Of a stretch of 30,381 nucleotides of DNA, positions 1 to 7,580 are shown piece after piece (within the stretch, counting starts at the first letter, position 1; each line of letters opens with the position of its first letter). Source of the stretch: Clostridiaceae bacterium UBA4839 (lineage in GTDB: Bacteria; Bacillota; Clostridia; Clostridiales; Caloramatoraceae); the NCBI GenBank assembly GCA_002400085.1, contig DHEX01000091.1, positions 12,887-43,267 of the forward strand, written 5' to 3'. Position numbers and translations under genes: made by a program. The notes below the pieces were generated by a model. The model did not search any database and was not told where the DNA came from. It was given only the letters and a program-made list of their open reading frames with translations.

Positions 1-1
1 G

Positions 2-85
2 AAAATAAATAAAAATAAAATTAGCTAATGCACAAATAAATCCACAATATATTGCAGGATTCTCATTTTGCGCATCAGCTAATTC
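2..85 (-). pseudogene. Coding-like segment in frame after the zinc-ribbon stop (possible remnant)
   Basis: Reading on past the stop of the zinc-ribbon gene in the same frame gives TAG, Val, TAG, and then an open stretch to the window edge. It translates as ELADAQNENPAIYC followed by a very hydrophobic run (GFICALANFIFIYF) that looks like a membrane helix. No start codon with a ribosome binding site precedes it. It may be the decayed C-terminal membrane part of the neighbouring gene, or the end of another broken gene. It may also be chance, because AT-rich DNA easily encodes hydrophobic runs. Confidence 0.2.
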
Positions 86-91
86 CTATAC

Positions 92-484
92 CTATTCTAA
101 TTTACTTCCGCATTTTGTACAAAATTCAACATCGGTATCAAATTTTTCTCCACAGTTTGGGCAAGTTTTTATGTTCTTAAATTCATTTATCTTTTGTTTG
201 TATTCTTCAATATTCTGTTCATGGATCTTTATCCATGAACAGGTCTCTTTTAAACTTCCATCACATAGTTCATCCTTTAAATACTTCTCATAAAGCTCAC
301 GGCCAAGCTCTGTCATAAGCTTTTGAATAGTTTCCTCTTCATTTGAAATTGATTTATTAAGTTTAGAAATTTCCATAAAATCGCTTGATTTTTTAGCTGC
401 TGTTTGAGCTGCTTCACTAACCTTTTTCCCTGCTGTAGAAGCTAAATCGCTTACTTTCTTGTTGAATTCATCTATTTTAGGCAT
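92..484 (-). CDS. Small zinc-ribbon protein with coiled-coil region
   Basis: A 130-residue soluble protein of unknown function. The N-terminal half is rich in Lys, Ala, Ser and Glu and looks helical or coiled-coil (about residues 5-105). The C-terminus is a zinc ribbon with two CxxC knuckles (CPNC and CTKC) ten residues apart, ending GSKLE. Such zinc-ribbon tails are common in small Firmicute proteins and usually have a structural or protein-contact role. I chose the second Met as start: the GGGAGGA ribosome site lies about 6 nt before it, whereas it abuts the upstream ATG at 490. The downstream frame continues with coding-like sequence after two TAG codons. The fold assignment is secure; the function is unknown. 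Confidence 0.8.
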   Translation of the reverse strand: MPKIDEFNKKVSDLASTAGKKVSEAAQTAAKKSSDFMEISKLNKSISNEEETIQKLMTELGRELYEKYLKDELCDGSLKETCSWIKIHEQNIEEYKQKINEFKNIKTCPNCGEKFDTDVEFCTKCGSKLE

Positions 485-636
485 AAACATTCCTCCCTCA
501 TATATTTTCTAATCTGTTATATTATACATTATATCCGAAATTTTTAATATTTAAAACCTGTATTATCTGCAATTTGTAATTTAAATATTAATTGTAAAAG
601 TAAATTAGGCCCCTTTTTACTTCTGCAATTGACCTC

Positions 637-776
637 TATAATTTAAAATCATTAATAAACAAATTACAGCAGATATAGGAAAAATATATGAAATGAACAT
701 AGGTAGGGAGCGGTCTTTACCGCTCCCCCTAGATTCCGTTCGCCTATTAGCGGAACGGTCAAGACCGCTCCCTACC
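637..776 (-). repeat. Dispersed MITE-like palindromic element, copy 1 (partial, inverted)
   Basis: The core (702-776) has two near-identical arms reading GGTAGGGAGCGGTC inward from both ends. Each arm is itself partly palindromic around GGTCTT(G/T)ACC. The AT-rich flank (637-700) is the reverse complement of the right flank of copy 3 (shared words: CTGTAATT, TTAATGATTTTAA). The other terminal arm seen in copies 2 and 3 is missing here; a different hairpin sits there instead. The rest of the gene-free stretch 491-863 is AT-rich with no coding signal that I can see. Confidence 0.75.
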
Positions 777-777
777 A

Positions 778-845
778 TTGGGTGCCAACCTTAACATTTG
801 GTATTTAAAATTATTAATGTCAAATGTCAAGAGGCTGGCACCCAA
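778..845. repeat. Imperfect inverted repeat downstream of the oxidoreductase operon
   Basis: Perfect outer arms TTGGGTGCCA (778-787) and TGGCACCCAA (836-845) enclose further partly matching arms (AACATTTG against CAAATGTC). The hairpin lies just after the last gene of the minus-strand operon but has no clear T-tract. It could be a weak terminator or a mobile palindrome. Confidence 0.5.
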
Positions 846-863
846 ATGTTACCAATGTTCTAA

Positions 864-1394
864 TTATCTTACAACCTCTGCTCCTTTTTCAAGAGCAGCC
901 TTATTTAAATCATAAAATTGTGCTTTCCCATGCTCTTTAAGAGCCTTTAATAATGCTTCCATAGGAACAATGTTTGTTTTTTCAATGAGAGCACCAAGAA
1001 GAATCATATTTGAAATCTTCTTTGAACCTAACTGCTCTGCAATAGTTTGGGCAGGAATTCTAATTACAGTTATATCATCCCTGTTAACGTCCCTTGTAAC
1101 AAGGTCAGAATCCACAATAAGAAGCCCATTAGGTATTACTACATTTTCAAATTTATCAAGAGACGGCCTGTTCATTACAACTACAGCAGTAGCATCAGTA
1201 ACTATTGGTGAACCTATATTTTCATTGGTTAAAATAACTGAGCAGTTTGCAGTTCCTCCCCTCATTTCAGGGCCATAAGATGGAAGCCATGAAACATTTA
1301 GCTCTTCATCCATTCCTGCATAAGCTAAAAATTTCCCCATAGATAATATTCCTTGTCCACCAAATCCAGCAAATATTATTTCCTGATGTGCCAT
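864..1394 (-). CDS. 2-oxoacid:ferredoxin oxidoreductase, gamma subunit
   Basis: A 176-residue gamma subunit of the 2-oxoacid:acceptor oxidoreductase family. It is the last of four genes (delta, alpha, beta, gamma) encoding the complex that oxidatively decarboxylates a 2-oxoacid to acyl-CoA and reduces ferredoxin. The N-terminus carries the family hallmark GFGGQGIL (residues 10-17), followed by the SYGPEMRGGTANCSV segment typical of gamma subunits; the length is normal. The start has a strong GGGGAGG site and lies 1 nt after the beta stop, so translation is probably coupled. A linked ptb/buk set points to branched-chain 2-oxoacids (VOR type) rather than 2-oxoglutarate, but the gamma subunit alone cannot decide this. 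Confidence 0.9.
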   Translation of the reverse strand: MAHQEIIFAGFGGQGILSMGKFLAYAGMDEELNVSWLPSYGPEMRGGTANCSVILTNENIGSPIVTDATAVVVMNRPSLDKFENVVIPNGLLIVDSDLVTRDVNRDDITVIRIPAQTIAEQLGSKKISNMILLGALIEKTNIVPMEALLKALKEHGKAQFYDLNKAALEKGAEVVR

Positions 1395-1395
1395 A

Positions 1396-2148
1396 CTACT
1401 TCGCCTCCCCTGCAGTTATATCTTTTTTAACGCCAAGAGGATAATATGGAATCATATTGTCTCTCAGCCACTTTAATGCCTCTAACGGTGAAAGTCCCCA
1501 GTTAGTTGGACATATAGAAAGCACTTCAATCATTGTAAAGCCTGCTCCCTGAAGCTGAAGCTCAAAAGCCTTTTTAATTGCTTTTTTAGCCTTCAAAATA
1601 TTTGGGACGCTGTCTACAGATACTCTTTCTACATAAGCCGCACCACTCAAAGTAGATAGCATTTCGGATACTCTTATAGGATACCCTGCCTGCTTTACAT
1701 CCCTTCCATAAGGAGTAGTTTCAGTTACCTGTCCCGGAAGAGTTGTAGGAGCCATTTGTCCGCCAGTCATTCCATATATACAGTTGTTTACAAATATTGT
1801 AGTTATATTTTCTCCCCTTGTTGCAGCATGTACAATTTCAGCAGTACCAATAGCAGCTAAGTCTCCATCCCCCTGATATGTAAAAACTACTGAATCAGGA
1901 TGAGATCTTTTTATTCCTGTAGCAACAGCAGGTGCTCTTCCATGAGCTGCTTCAAACATATCACAGGCAAAATAATTATATGCAAGTACAGAGCATCCAA
2001 CAGGAGCAACCCCTACTGTTTTATCTATTACATTTAATTCCTCTAAAGTTTCTCCAACCAATCTGTGTATTATCCCATGGGTACATCCAGGACAATAATG
2101 AGTTGGAACATCTAAAAGCCCCTTTGTTCTTTGAAATATAACCTCCAT
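1396..2148 (-). CDS. 2-oxoacid:ferredoxin oxidoreductase, beta (TPP-binding) subunit
   Basis: A 250-residue thiamine-pyrophosphate subunit of the oxidoreductase. Visible motifs are HYCPGCTHG near the N-terminus (its Cys belongs to the iron-sulphur/TPP site region of this family) and the TPP/Mg motif GDGDLAAIG followed by NNCIYGMTGGQ. The length is typical for VOR/KOR beta subunits and shorter than in pyruvate oxidoreductases. Its ATG overlaps the alpha stop as TAATG, and the GGGGTG ribosome site lies inside the end of the alpha gene. It forms the catalytic core together with the alpha subunit. Confidence 0.93.
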   Translation of the reverse strand: MEVIFQRTKGLLDVPTHYCPGCTHGIIHRLVGETLEELNVIDKTVGVAPVGCSVLAYNYFACDMFEAAHGRAPAVATGIKRSHPDSVVFTYQGDGDLAAIGTAEIVHAATRGENITTIFVNNCIYGMTGGQMAPTTLPGQVTETTPYGRDVKQAGYPIRVSEMLSTLSGAAYVERVSVDSVPNILKAKKAIKKAFELQLQGAGFTMIEVLSICPTNWGLSPLEALKWLRDNMIPYYPLGVKKDITAGEAK

Positions 2149-3221
2149 TACTTTGCACCCCCTATATTTCTTTTAACCGCATCAGCTATTTCATTGGGTG
2201 ATGGAACCATCCCGCCAGTTCTTCCATAGAAATATACAGGCTTTCTTCCATTTGAAGCAAGCTTAACATCTTCAACCATCTGGCCGCAGCTCAATTCAAC
2301 TGACATAAACCCATATTTTGTTTTATCAATAACCTCCTCAAATGCCTTTTCAGGGAAAGGCCATAGGGTAATTGGTCTTATAAGGCCAACATTTATTCCC
2401 TCTTCAGCTAAAAGCTTAATAGCATTCTTGCATATCCTTGAAATAGTACCATAAGCTACCAGTACAAAATCAACATCCTTTTCACAGTTATACATTTCAT
2501 ATCTAACTTCGTTATTTTTTATTTTAGCATATTTTTTTTGCATCTTTAGATTTTGATTTTCAAGCTCTTCTGGTTTTAAATAAAGGGAATTAATAACATG
2601 GTGCTCTTTTCTTCCCTTTAATCCATCAGCTTTCCACTCATCTTTGGATGGAAGCTGTGCAGGTTTTCTTTCCTTAAATTCTACTGGTTCCATCATCTGC
2701 CCAAGCATTCCATCTCCCATAACCATAACTGGATTTCTATATTTATCTGCAATATCAAAAGCATCCTGAACCAAGTCAACCATTTCCTGAACTGAAGATG
2801 GTGCTAAAACTACAAGCCTGTAATCCCCATGCCCACCGCCCTTTGTTGCTTGAAAATAATCAGATTGAGCTGGCTGAATTCCGCCAAGTCCGGGACCTCC
2901 TCTTACAATGTTTACAATCACACAAGGAAGCTCTGCCCCAGCTATATATGAAATTCCTTCCTGTTTTAGGCTTATTCCAGGGCTTGAAGATGATGTCATT
3001 GCTCTAACCCCTGAACCTGCTGCTCCATAAACCATATTAATAGCTGCTATTTCGCTTTCCGCCTGCAAAAATACCCTCCCAATCTTTGGCATACGCCTTG
3101 ACATATAAGCTGCAACCTCGGTTTGAGGTGTTATAGGATAGCCAAAAAAGCACTGACATCCTGCATGTATTGCTGCTTCACCTATGGCCTCATTACCTTT
3201 CATTAAAACCTTATCAGGCAT
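2148..3221 (-). CDS. vorB: 2-oxoacid (probably 3-methyl-2-oxobutanoate):ferredoxin oxidoreductase, alpha subunit
   Basis: A 357-residue alpha subunit (pyrimidine-binding and transketolase C-terminal-like domains). Characteristic segments are GNEAIGEAAIHAGC at the N-terminus, FGYPITPQTE, and TSSSSPGISLKQEGISY. I assign the VorB type from length, overall pattern and the neighbouring phosphate butyryltransferase and butyrate kinases, which would take branched acyl-CoA to acid plus ATP; a KOR-type substrate cannot be excluded. I start at the Met of MPDKVL, which has an AAGGGGG site 8 nt upstream. The longer frame beginning 30 nt earlier would overlap the ferredoxin gene and lacks a ribosome site. 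The gap to the ferredoxin stop is 19 nt. Confidence 0.9.
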   Translation of the reverse strand: MPDKVLMKGNEAIGEAAIHAGCQCFFGYPITPQTEVAAYMSRRMPKIGRVFLQAESEIAAINMVYGAAGSGVRAMTSSSSPGISLKQEGISYIAGAELPCVIVNIVRGGPGLGGIQPAQSDYFQATKGGGHGDYRLVVLAPSSVQEMVDLVQDAFDIADKYRNPVMVMGDGMLGQMMEPVEFKERKPAQLPSKDEWKADGLKGRKEHHVINSLYLKPEELENQNLKMQKKYAKIKNNEVRYEMYNCEKDVDFVLVAYGTISRICKNAIKLLAEEGINVGLIRPITLWPFPEKAFEEVIDKTKYGFMSVELSCGQMVEDVKLASNGRKPVYFYGRTGGMVPSPNEIADAVKRNIGGAK

Positions 3222-3240
3222 AGTACAAACCCCCTTAATA

Positions 3241-3450
3241 TTATTTTTCAACAGTGATAACTACATCCGGGCAAATTCTTGCACAGGATGCACAGCCTAT
3301 ACATTCTTTCATTTTTTCTTCTTTTACTGCTGCAGGGTGATACCCTTTTACATTTAATTTTTCACTAAACTCAATTATTTTTTTAGGACAAACTGAGATA
3401 CATAGACCGCATCCTTTGCATCTTTCCTCTCTGAAAGTAGCTCGTGCCAT
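3241..3450 (-). CDS. 2-oxoacid:ferredoxin oxidoreductase, delta (2[4Fe-4S] ferredoxin) subunit
   Basis: A 69-residue ferredoxin-like subunit that wires the oxidoreductase to external ferredoxin. It has two complete cluster motifs: Cys11-x2-Cys14-x2-Cys17-x3-Cys21-Pro and Cys50-x2-Cys53-x2-Cys56-x3-Cys60-Pro. It is first of the four-subunit set, behind a G-rich ribosome site (AAGGGGGGGG). About 190 nt separate it from the P-loop gene upstream, so it may have its own promoter; I see a TATAAT-like box there but no convincing -35 partner. Confidence 0.93.
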   Translation of the reverse strand: MARATFREERCKGCGLCISVCPKKIIEFSEKLNVKGYHPAAVKEEKMKECIGCASCARICPDVVITVEK

Positions 3451-3640
3451 ATAGTTCCCCCCCTTATTTAATATTTAAAACCATATGAAAGTTTTTGAAA
3501 ATTATGCAAAATCATCCTTACTTAACGGTAAAGATGTTGAGTACAAATTTAAAAATAGTGTCTTTGCTCAAATGTTTGCCACAGTTATTATAATAGTGGC
3601 AATTATCTGAATTCTTCAGTTTCACCATAAGGAATTTATA

Positions 3641-4315
3641 TTATTCCTCAAACTTTCTCCAAGGAGGCATCATAAAAATATGAATAGGCATTATTTTAAA
3701 CTCATGGTCTTTGATTTCAGAAGCTATATCTTCTCTTACTGCTGTAAACTTTATAGGTATTCCTGTTCTTTTTGAAACCTCTTTAGCTATCTTATCACCG
3801 TTTAATATTTGTGAAACTGTAGTCTCATAGGATAAATTAGTATTGCTTACCAAATAATTAACTTTAAGCCTCGAAGCTGCCTCAATTTCATAAAGATACT
3901 CTATTATGCTGTCCACATCATGAGTCTCAGGTCTTAAAGTATTTATAACAAAATACATATCATAGTTTTCTTCCCTAAAATATCTATTAAATTGGCCAAG
4001 AGCTATTGCACCCTTATCATCACCGCCAACATCTATGACCACATCATAGGACTTATCATTAAATACAGAAAGTGTCTCAAGAGGAATAACTCCAAGCTCT
4101 GCATTGGCAAGATCTTTAGGCGTAGCTATAACCCTTATCCCCTTATCATTTAAGAACTTTTCTTCATCTCTGGTGCAAAAATATGGATTAACAATATCGA
4201 GATCTGCAATGCATACCTTTTTACCTTCATTATTTAATTTCAGTGCATAATTTATTGCAATTTCTGTTTTTCCACTTCCAAAGTGACCTGTAAATATTCT
4301 TATTCTATTTTCCAT
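3641..4315 (-). CDS. P-loop ATP-binding protein of the CobQ/MinD/ParA type, function unknown
   Basis: A 224-residue cytosolic P-loop NTPase. Walker A is GHFGSGKT (residues 10-17). It is followed by the ADLDIVNPYFCTRDE segment (a MinD/ParA-like switch with a conserved Asp) and then DVVIDVGGDDKGA in the position of the second Asp motif. No membrane-targeting helix or metal-binding cysteines are evident. It lies 8 nt downstream of butyrate kinase 1, in the same direction, ahead of the oxidoreductase subunits. That suggests a role with this pathway, for example energy-dependent maturation or assembly, but this is only inference from position. Function unknown. Confidence 0.8.
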   Translation of the reverse strand: MENRIRIFTGHFGSGKTEIAINYALKLNNEGKKVCIADLDIVNPYFCTRDEEKFLNDKGIRVIATPKDLANAELGVIPLETLSVFNDKSYDVVIDVGGDDKGAIALGQFNRYFREENYDMYFVINTLRPETHDVDSIIEYLYEIEAASRLKVNYLVSNTNLSYETTVSQILNGDKIAKEVSKRTGIPIKFTAVREDIASEIKDHEFKIMPIHIFMMPPWRKFEE

Positions 4316-4323
4316 AAAATCAC

Positions 4324-5391
4324 CTATTTGTATTCCTTTGCTTTTTCTTCACCCCTTAGCACACGGAGCCCTCCTTCAGCAAGTGCAAGCATTTCATCTT
4401 CGCCAGGATAAATTACTACTGGAGCAATAAATTCAACTCTTTCCTTAACTAAGCTTACAAATCTTTCAGAGTACGCTATTCCCCCTGTTAAAATTATTGC
4501 ATCAACCTCACCCTTTAGAACTACCGAAAGCATTCCTATCCATTTTGCTACCTGATATGCCATAGCCTCATACACAATCTTTGCTTTTTCATTTCCTTCA
4601 TCGATCATCTTTTCAACTTCTCTTACATCTTGAGTGTTAAAATAAGCATTAAACCCACATTTACTGGAAATATACTTTTTCACCTCCTCAAAAGTGTATT
4701 CCCCTGAATAGCAAATCTTAATTACTTCTCCAACTGGAAGGCTTCCTGCCCTTTCAGGTGAAAATGGTCCTTCACCCTCTAATGCATTATTTACATCAAC
4801 TACTCGTCCCTTTTTATGGCAGCCAACAGAAATACCTCCGCCTAAATGTACAATAATAAGATTTAAATTCTCATACTTAGTCCCTTTTTCTGCAGCATAT
4901 CTTCTTGCCACTGCCTTTTGATTTAATGCATGAAATAAACTTGTCCGCTTTATGTTTGGAATCCCTGTATATCTGGCTATATCATCAAGTTCATCTACCA
5001 CACCAGGGTCAACAACAAAGGCAGGTTTATTTATCATTTTAGCAATATCATAAGCAATAATTCCGCCTAAATTGCACGGATGCTGTCCTTGGATTCCTAT
5101 TCTTGCATCTTCAAGTATTCTTTCATTTACAGCATATGTCCCGCCTTCAACTGGCTTCACAAGTCCTCCTCTTCCAACTACTGCATCTAAAGTTTTAAGC
5201 TCTATTCCCTTTTGTCGCAATATTCCCAATATTAATTGTTTTCTGAATTCATATTGGTCATAAATGGTTTCAAAAGGAGCAAGTTCATCTTTCCTATGCC
5301 TTAATACTTCAACAAAAACAGGATTTGTATCATCATACACTGCTATTTTTGTTGAAGTTGAACCGGGGTTTATTGTTAATAACCTAAACAT
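4324..5391 (-). CDS. buk: Butyrate kinase (copy 1)
   Basis: A 355-residue acetokinase-family enzyme that converts an acyl phosphate plus ADP to acid plus ATP. Diagnostic segments are the phosphate-binding INPGSTSTK at residues 8-16, VHLGGGISVG, and DVNNALEGEGPFSPERAG; the C-terminal ILTGGIAYS belongs to the second actin-like domain. Length is exactly that expected for butyrate kinase and shorter than acetate kinase (about 400). It starts 2 nt after the ptb stop. Because a second kinase and a branched-chain-type oxidoreductase are in the same cluster, isobutyryl-, isovaleryl- or 2-methylbutyryl-phosphate may be natural substrates. Confidence 0.95.
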   Translation of the reverse strand: MFRLLTINPGSTSTKIAVYDDTNPVFVEVLRHRKDELAPFETIYDQYEFRKQLILGILRQKGIELKTLDAVVGRGGLVKPVEGGTYAVNERILEDARIGIQGQHPCNLGGIIAYDIAKMINKPAFVVDPGVVDELDDIARYTGIPNIKRTSLFHALNQKAVARRYAAEKGTKYENLNLIIVHLGGGISVGCHKKGRVVDVNNALEGEGPFSPERAGSLPVGEVIKICYSGEYTFEEVKKYISSKCGFNAYFNTQDVREVEKMIDEGNEKAKIVYEAMAYQVAKWIGMLSVVLKGEVDAIILTGGIAYSERFVSLVKERVEFIAPVVIYPGEDEMLALAEGGLRVLRGEEKAKEYK

Positions 5392-5393
5392 AT

Positions 5394-6302
5394 TTAACCC
5401 TCCCTATTTGCTGAAAGAGATGATAGTGCAATTGAGAAAAGCTTACTTTCATGACTGTCTGCTCTTGATGTAAGTATTATTGGTGCAGCTGCACCTTCAA
5501 TTATTCCTCCATTTTTAGCTCCTGCCATATAAGTTAAAGTTTTATACATAGCGTTTCCTGTTTCAATATTAGGTACAAGTATTATATCCGCCTCACCTGC
5601 CACAGGACTTTTAATTCCTTTGTGAGCTGCTGCCTCTTTTGAAACTGCATTATCAATGGCAAGGGGTCCATCAACTATGCACCCTCTAATTTGCCCCCTT
5701 TTATTCATCATTGAAAGAGCTGCTGCATCAAGAGTTGGCTGCATATCTGCATTTACAACTTCAACAGCACAAACTGGGGCAACCTTAGGTACTTCAATTC
5801 CAATTGCATGCGCAGTGTGAACTGCATTTTCAATAATTTGCTTTTTTGCCATAAGATCAGGAGCAATATTCATTGCAGCATCTGTAAGTAAAAGGATTTT
5901 ATCAAGTGCTGGGACATAAAACACTGTTACATGGGATAATAGTTTGCCTGTTCTAAGTCCCTTGTCCTTATTTAAAACAGCCCTTAAAAATGTAGCAGTA
6001 TCTACAATGCCTTTCATTACCATATCTGCCTCATGGGATGAAACAAGTTCTACTGCCTTAAGGCTGGCATTTGCACTATCAGATTCATCAATTATTTCAA
6101 AACCCCTTATATCCAAATGATTTTCTTCTGCAATTTTTAATATTTCATCCTTTTTACCTACAAGAATTGAATCCGCTATGCCAAGCCTTTTAGCATCTGC
6201 TGCAGCCTGAAGAACTGGAAGATCATGAGCTGCAGCAATTGCAAGCTTTTTTCGCTTTCCGTTTTTTACTTTTTCAAGTATTTCATCAAAGTCTTTTATC
6301 AT
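5394..6302 (-). CDS. ptb: Phosphate butyryltransferase
   Basis: A 302-residue phosphotransacylase exchanging CoA for phosphate on butyryl-CoA or branched acyl-CoA, feeding the adjacent kinases. It shows the phosphate acetyl/butyryl-transferase pattern: AAAHDLPVLQAA near the N-terminus, VMKGIVDTATFLRAVL, LLLTDAAMNIAPD, and IILVPNIETGNAMYK toward the C-terminus. The length is standard for Ptb. Its ATG overlaps the stop of the upstream kinase as ATGA, and the downstream kinase begins 2 nt after its stop, so the three are tightly coupled. It sits between two kinase paralogues. Confidence 0.95.
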   Translation of the reverse strand: MIKDFDEILEKVKNGKRKKLAIAAAHDLPVLQAAADAKRLGIADSILVGKKDEILKIAEENHLDIRGFEIIDESDSANASLKAVELVSSHEADMVMKGIVDTATFLRAVLNKDKGLRTGKLLSHVTVFYVPALDKILLLTDAAMNIAPDLMAKKQIIENAVHTAHAIGIEVPKVAPVCAVEVVNADMQPTLDAAALSMMNKRGQIRGCIVDGPLAIDNAVSKEAAAHKGIKSPVAGEADIILVPNIETGNAMYKTLTYMAGAKNGGIIEGAAAPIILTSRADSHESKLFSIALSSLSANREG

Positions 6303-7381
6303 AGCTTCACCTCATCATCATATATTCTTGATTTTTCCTCACCATTTAGTACTCTATAAGCTCCTTCTGCCAGTGCCTGCATTTCGTCCTCTCCTGGAAC
6401 AATTTCAACAGGTGCAATAAACTTAACCATTTTAGTTACATAATCCGTAATTCTCTTTGAATAGGCAAGTCCACCAGTAAGTATTATCCTATCCACATCT
6501 CCGCAAAGTACAGCAGAATACTTTCCAATTTCCTCCCCTATCTGATAGGCCATAGCATCAAAAACTAACTTTGCCTTAGCATCACCCTCCTCTATTCTCT
6601 TTTCAACTTCCCTTGCATCATTAGTGCCTAAATATCCTGATAGTCCGCCATTTCCCATCAGTTTTCTCTTAAGTTCTTTGTAACTATATTTTCCTGAATA
6701 AGCCAATTCAAGAAGCTCCTGTGCAGGAACTCCACCTGCTCTCTCTGGAGAAAATGGACCTTCTTCACTGGCATTATTTACATCCACAATTCTTCCTTTC
6801 CTAAGCGGAGCTACAGAAATCCCCCCTCCTAGGTGAGCTACAATTAAATTTATATCCTCAAAGTTTTTCCCCATTTTAGCAGCAACTTTTCTTGCCACTG
6901 CCCTTATGTTTAGAGAATGAACAAGAGATTTTCTTGGAATCTCTGGGCATCCTGAAATCCTTGCCACATCTTCAAATTCATCTACTGACACAGGATCTAC
7001 TATGAAAGATGGTATACCTTGGCTGTCACCTATAGACTTTGCTATTATTCCTCCTAAATTTGAAGCATGCTGTCCTTGTATACCTACTTTTAAATCCTTA
7101 ATCATAAGTTCCGTTACAGCATATGTACCAGCAGGCATTGGTCTTAATAGCCCACCCCTTGCAACTACTGCTTCAAGCTCATTTAGCTCTATATTTTTTT
7201 CTTTTAACCATTTTAGTATTACATCTTTTCTATATTCATATTGATCTGGTATTTTATCATACTTTGATAGTTTTTCTTTGGGATGAGATAAGTTTTGCTG
7301 AAGGATTTTATTTTTTCCTTCAAAGATAGCAACTTTTGTAGAAGTTGACCCTGGGTTTATAGCCAATATGTATTTTTTCAT
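6299..7381 (-). CDS. buk: Butyrate kinase (copy 2, first gene of the cluster)
   Basis: A 360-residue paralogue of the other kinase in this cluster. It has the same landmarks (AINPGSTSTK, AHLGGGISV, DVNNASEEGPFSPERAG, ILTGGLAYS) but clear divergence elsewhere, so this is an old duplication rather than a recent copy. The chosen ATG (MKKYIL) has GAGAGG about 9 nt upstream; a GTG three codons earlier would sit on top of that ribosome site. It is the promoter-proximal gene. Two inverted repeats lie in its leader. The two kinases may differ in preferred acyl chain; the sequence alone cannot say which. Confidence 0.93.
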   Translation of the reverse strand: MKKYILAINPGSTSTKVAIFEGKNKILQQNLSHPKEKLSKYDKIPDQYEYRKDVILKWLKEKNIELNELEAVVARGGLLRPMPAGTYAVTELMIKDLKVGIQGQHASNLGGIIAKSIGDSQGIPSFIVDPVSVDEFEDVARISGCPEIPRKSLVHSLNIRAVARKVAAKMGKNFEDINLIVAHLGGGISVAPLRKGRIVDVNNASEEGPFSPERAGGVPAQELLELAYSGKYSYKELKRKLMGNGGLSGYLGTNDAREVEKRIEEGDAKAKLVFDAMAYQIGEEIGKYSAVLCGDVDRIILTGGLAYSKRITDYVTKMVKFIAPVEIVPGEDEMQALAEGAYRVLNGEEKSRIYDDEVKL

Positions 7382-7415
7382 CAAAAGCACCTCTCACATT
7401 ATCTTTTTTCCATAT

Positions 7416-7474
7416 CTTCTTAATTTTCAGATATTAAGAAGTAAAGTATTGCATATATACATTTTAATGTATAT
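7416..7474 (-). promoter_or_regulatory. Two inverted repeats in the leader/promoter region of the ptb-buk cluster
   Basis: CTTCTTAAT/ATTAAGAAG form a perfect 9-bp inverted repeat (arms 7416-7424 and 7433-7441). A second dyad ATATACATT-tt-AATGTATAT spans 7455-7474. Both lie between butyrate kinase 2 and the oxidoreductase gene upstream. Near the second dyad the minus strand offers poor TTGCAA/TTAAAA promoter-like boxes. These are candidate operators or mRNA-leader hairpins; no regulator can be named. Confidence 0.35.
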
Positions 7475-7580
7475 GCGCAATAAATTGCAATATGTTTTAT
7501 GACTATTTAGCCTTAAGTTATGATTAATTTTTGTAATTATCTAAATTATAACTCTTTTAGGTTAAAAATTGGAATTAATT

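Noticed and set aside
637..776. CRISPR array or riboswitch
   Set aside because: The three similar elements are kilobases apart, not regularly spaced, and are inverted-repeat elements without spacers or an adjacent regulated gene in constant orientation.
3222..3251. Upstream start for the oxidoreductase alpha subunit (adds 10 residues)
   Set aside because: It would overlap the ferredoxin gene and has no ribosome site, while MPDKVL has AAGGGGG at proper spacing.
7382..7580. Sigma-54 promoter for the ptb-buk cluster
   Set aside because: I looked for a GG-N10-GC type -24/-12 pair because Bacillus ptb operons use one, and found none.
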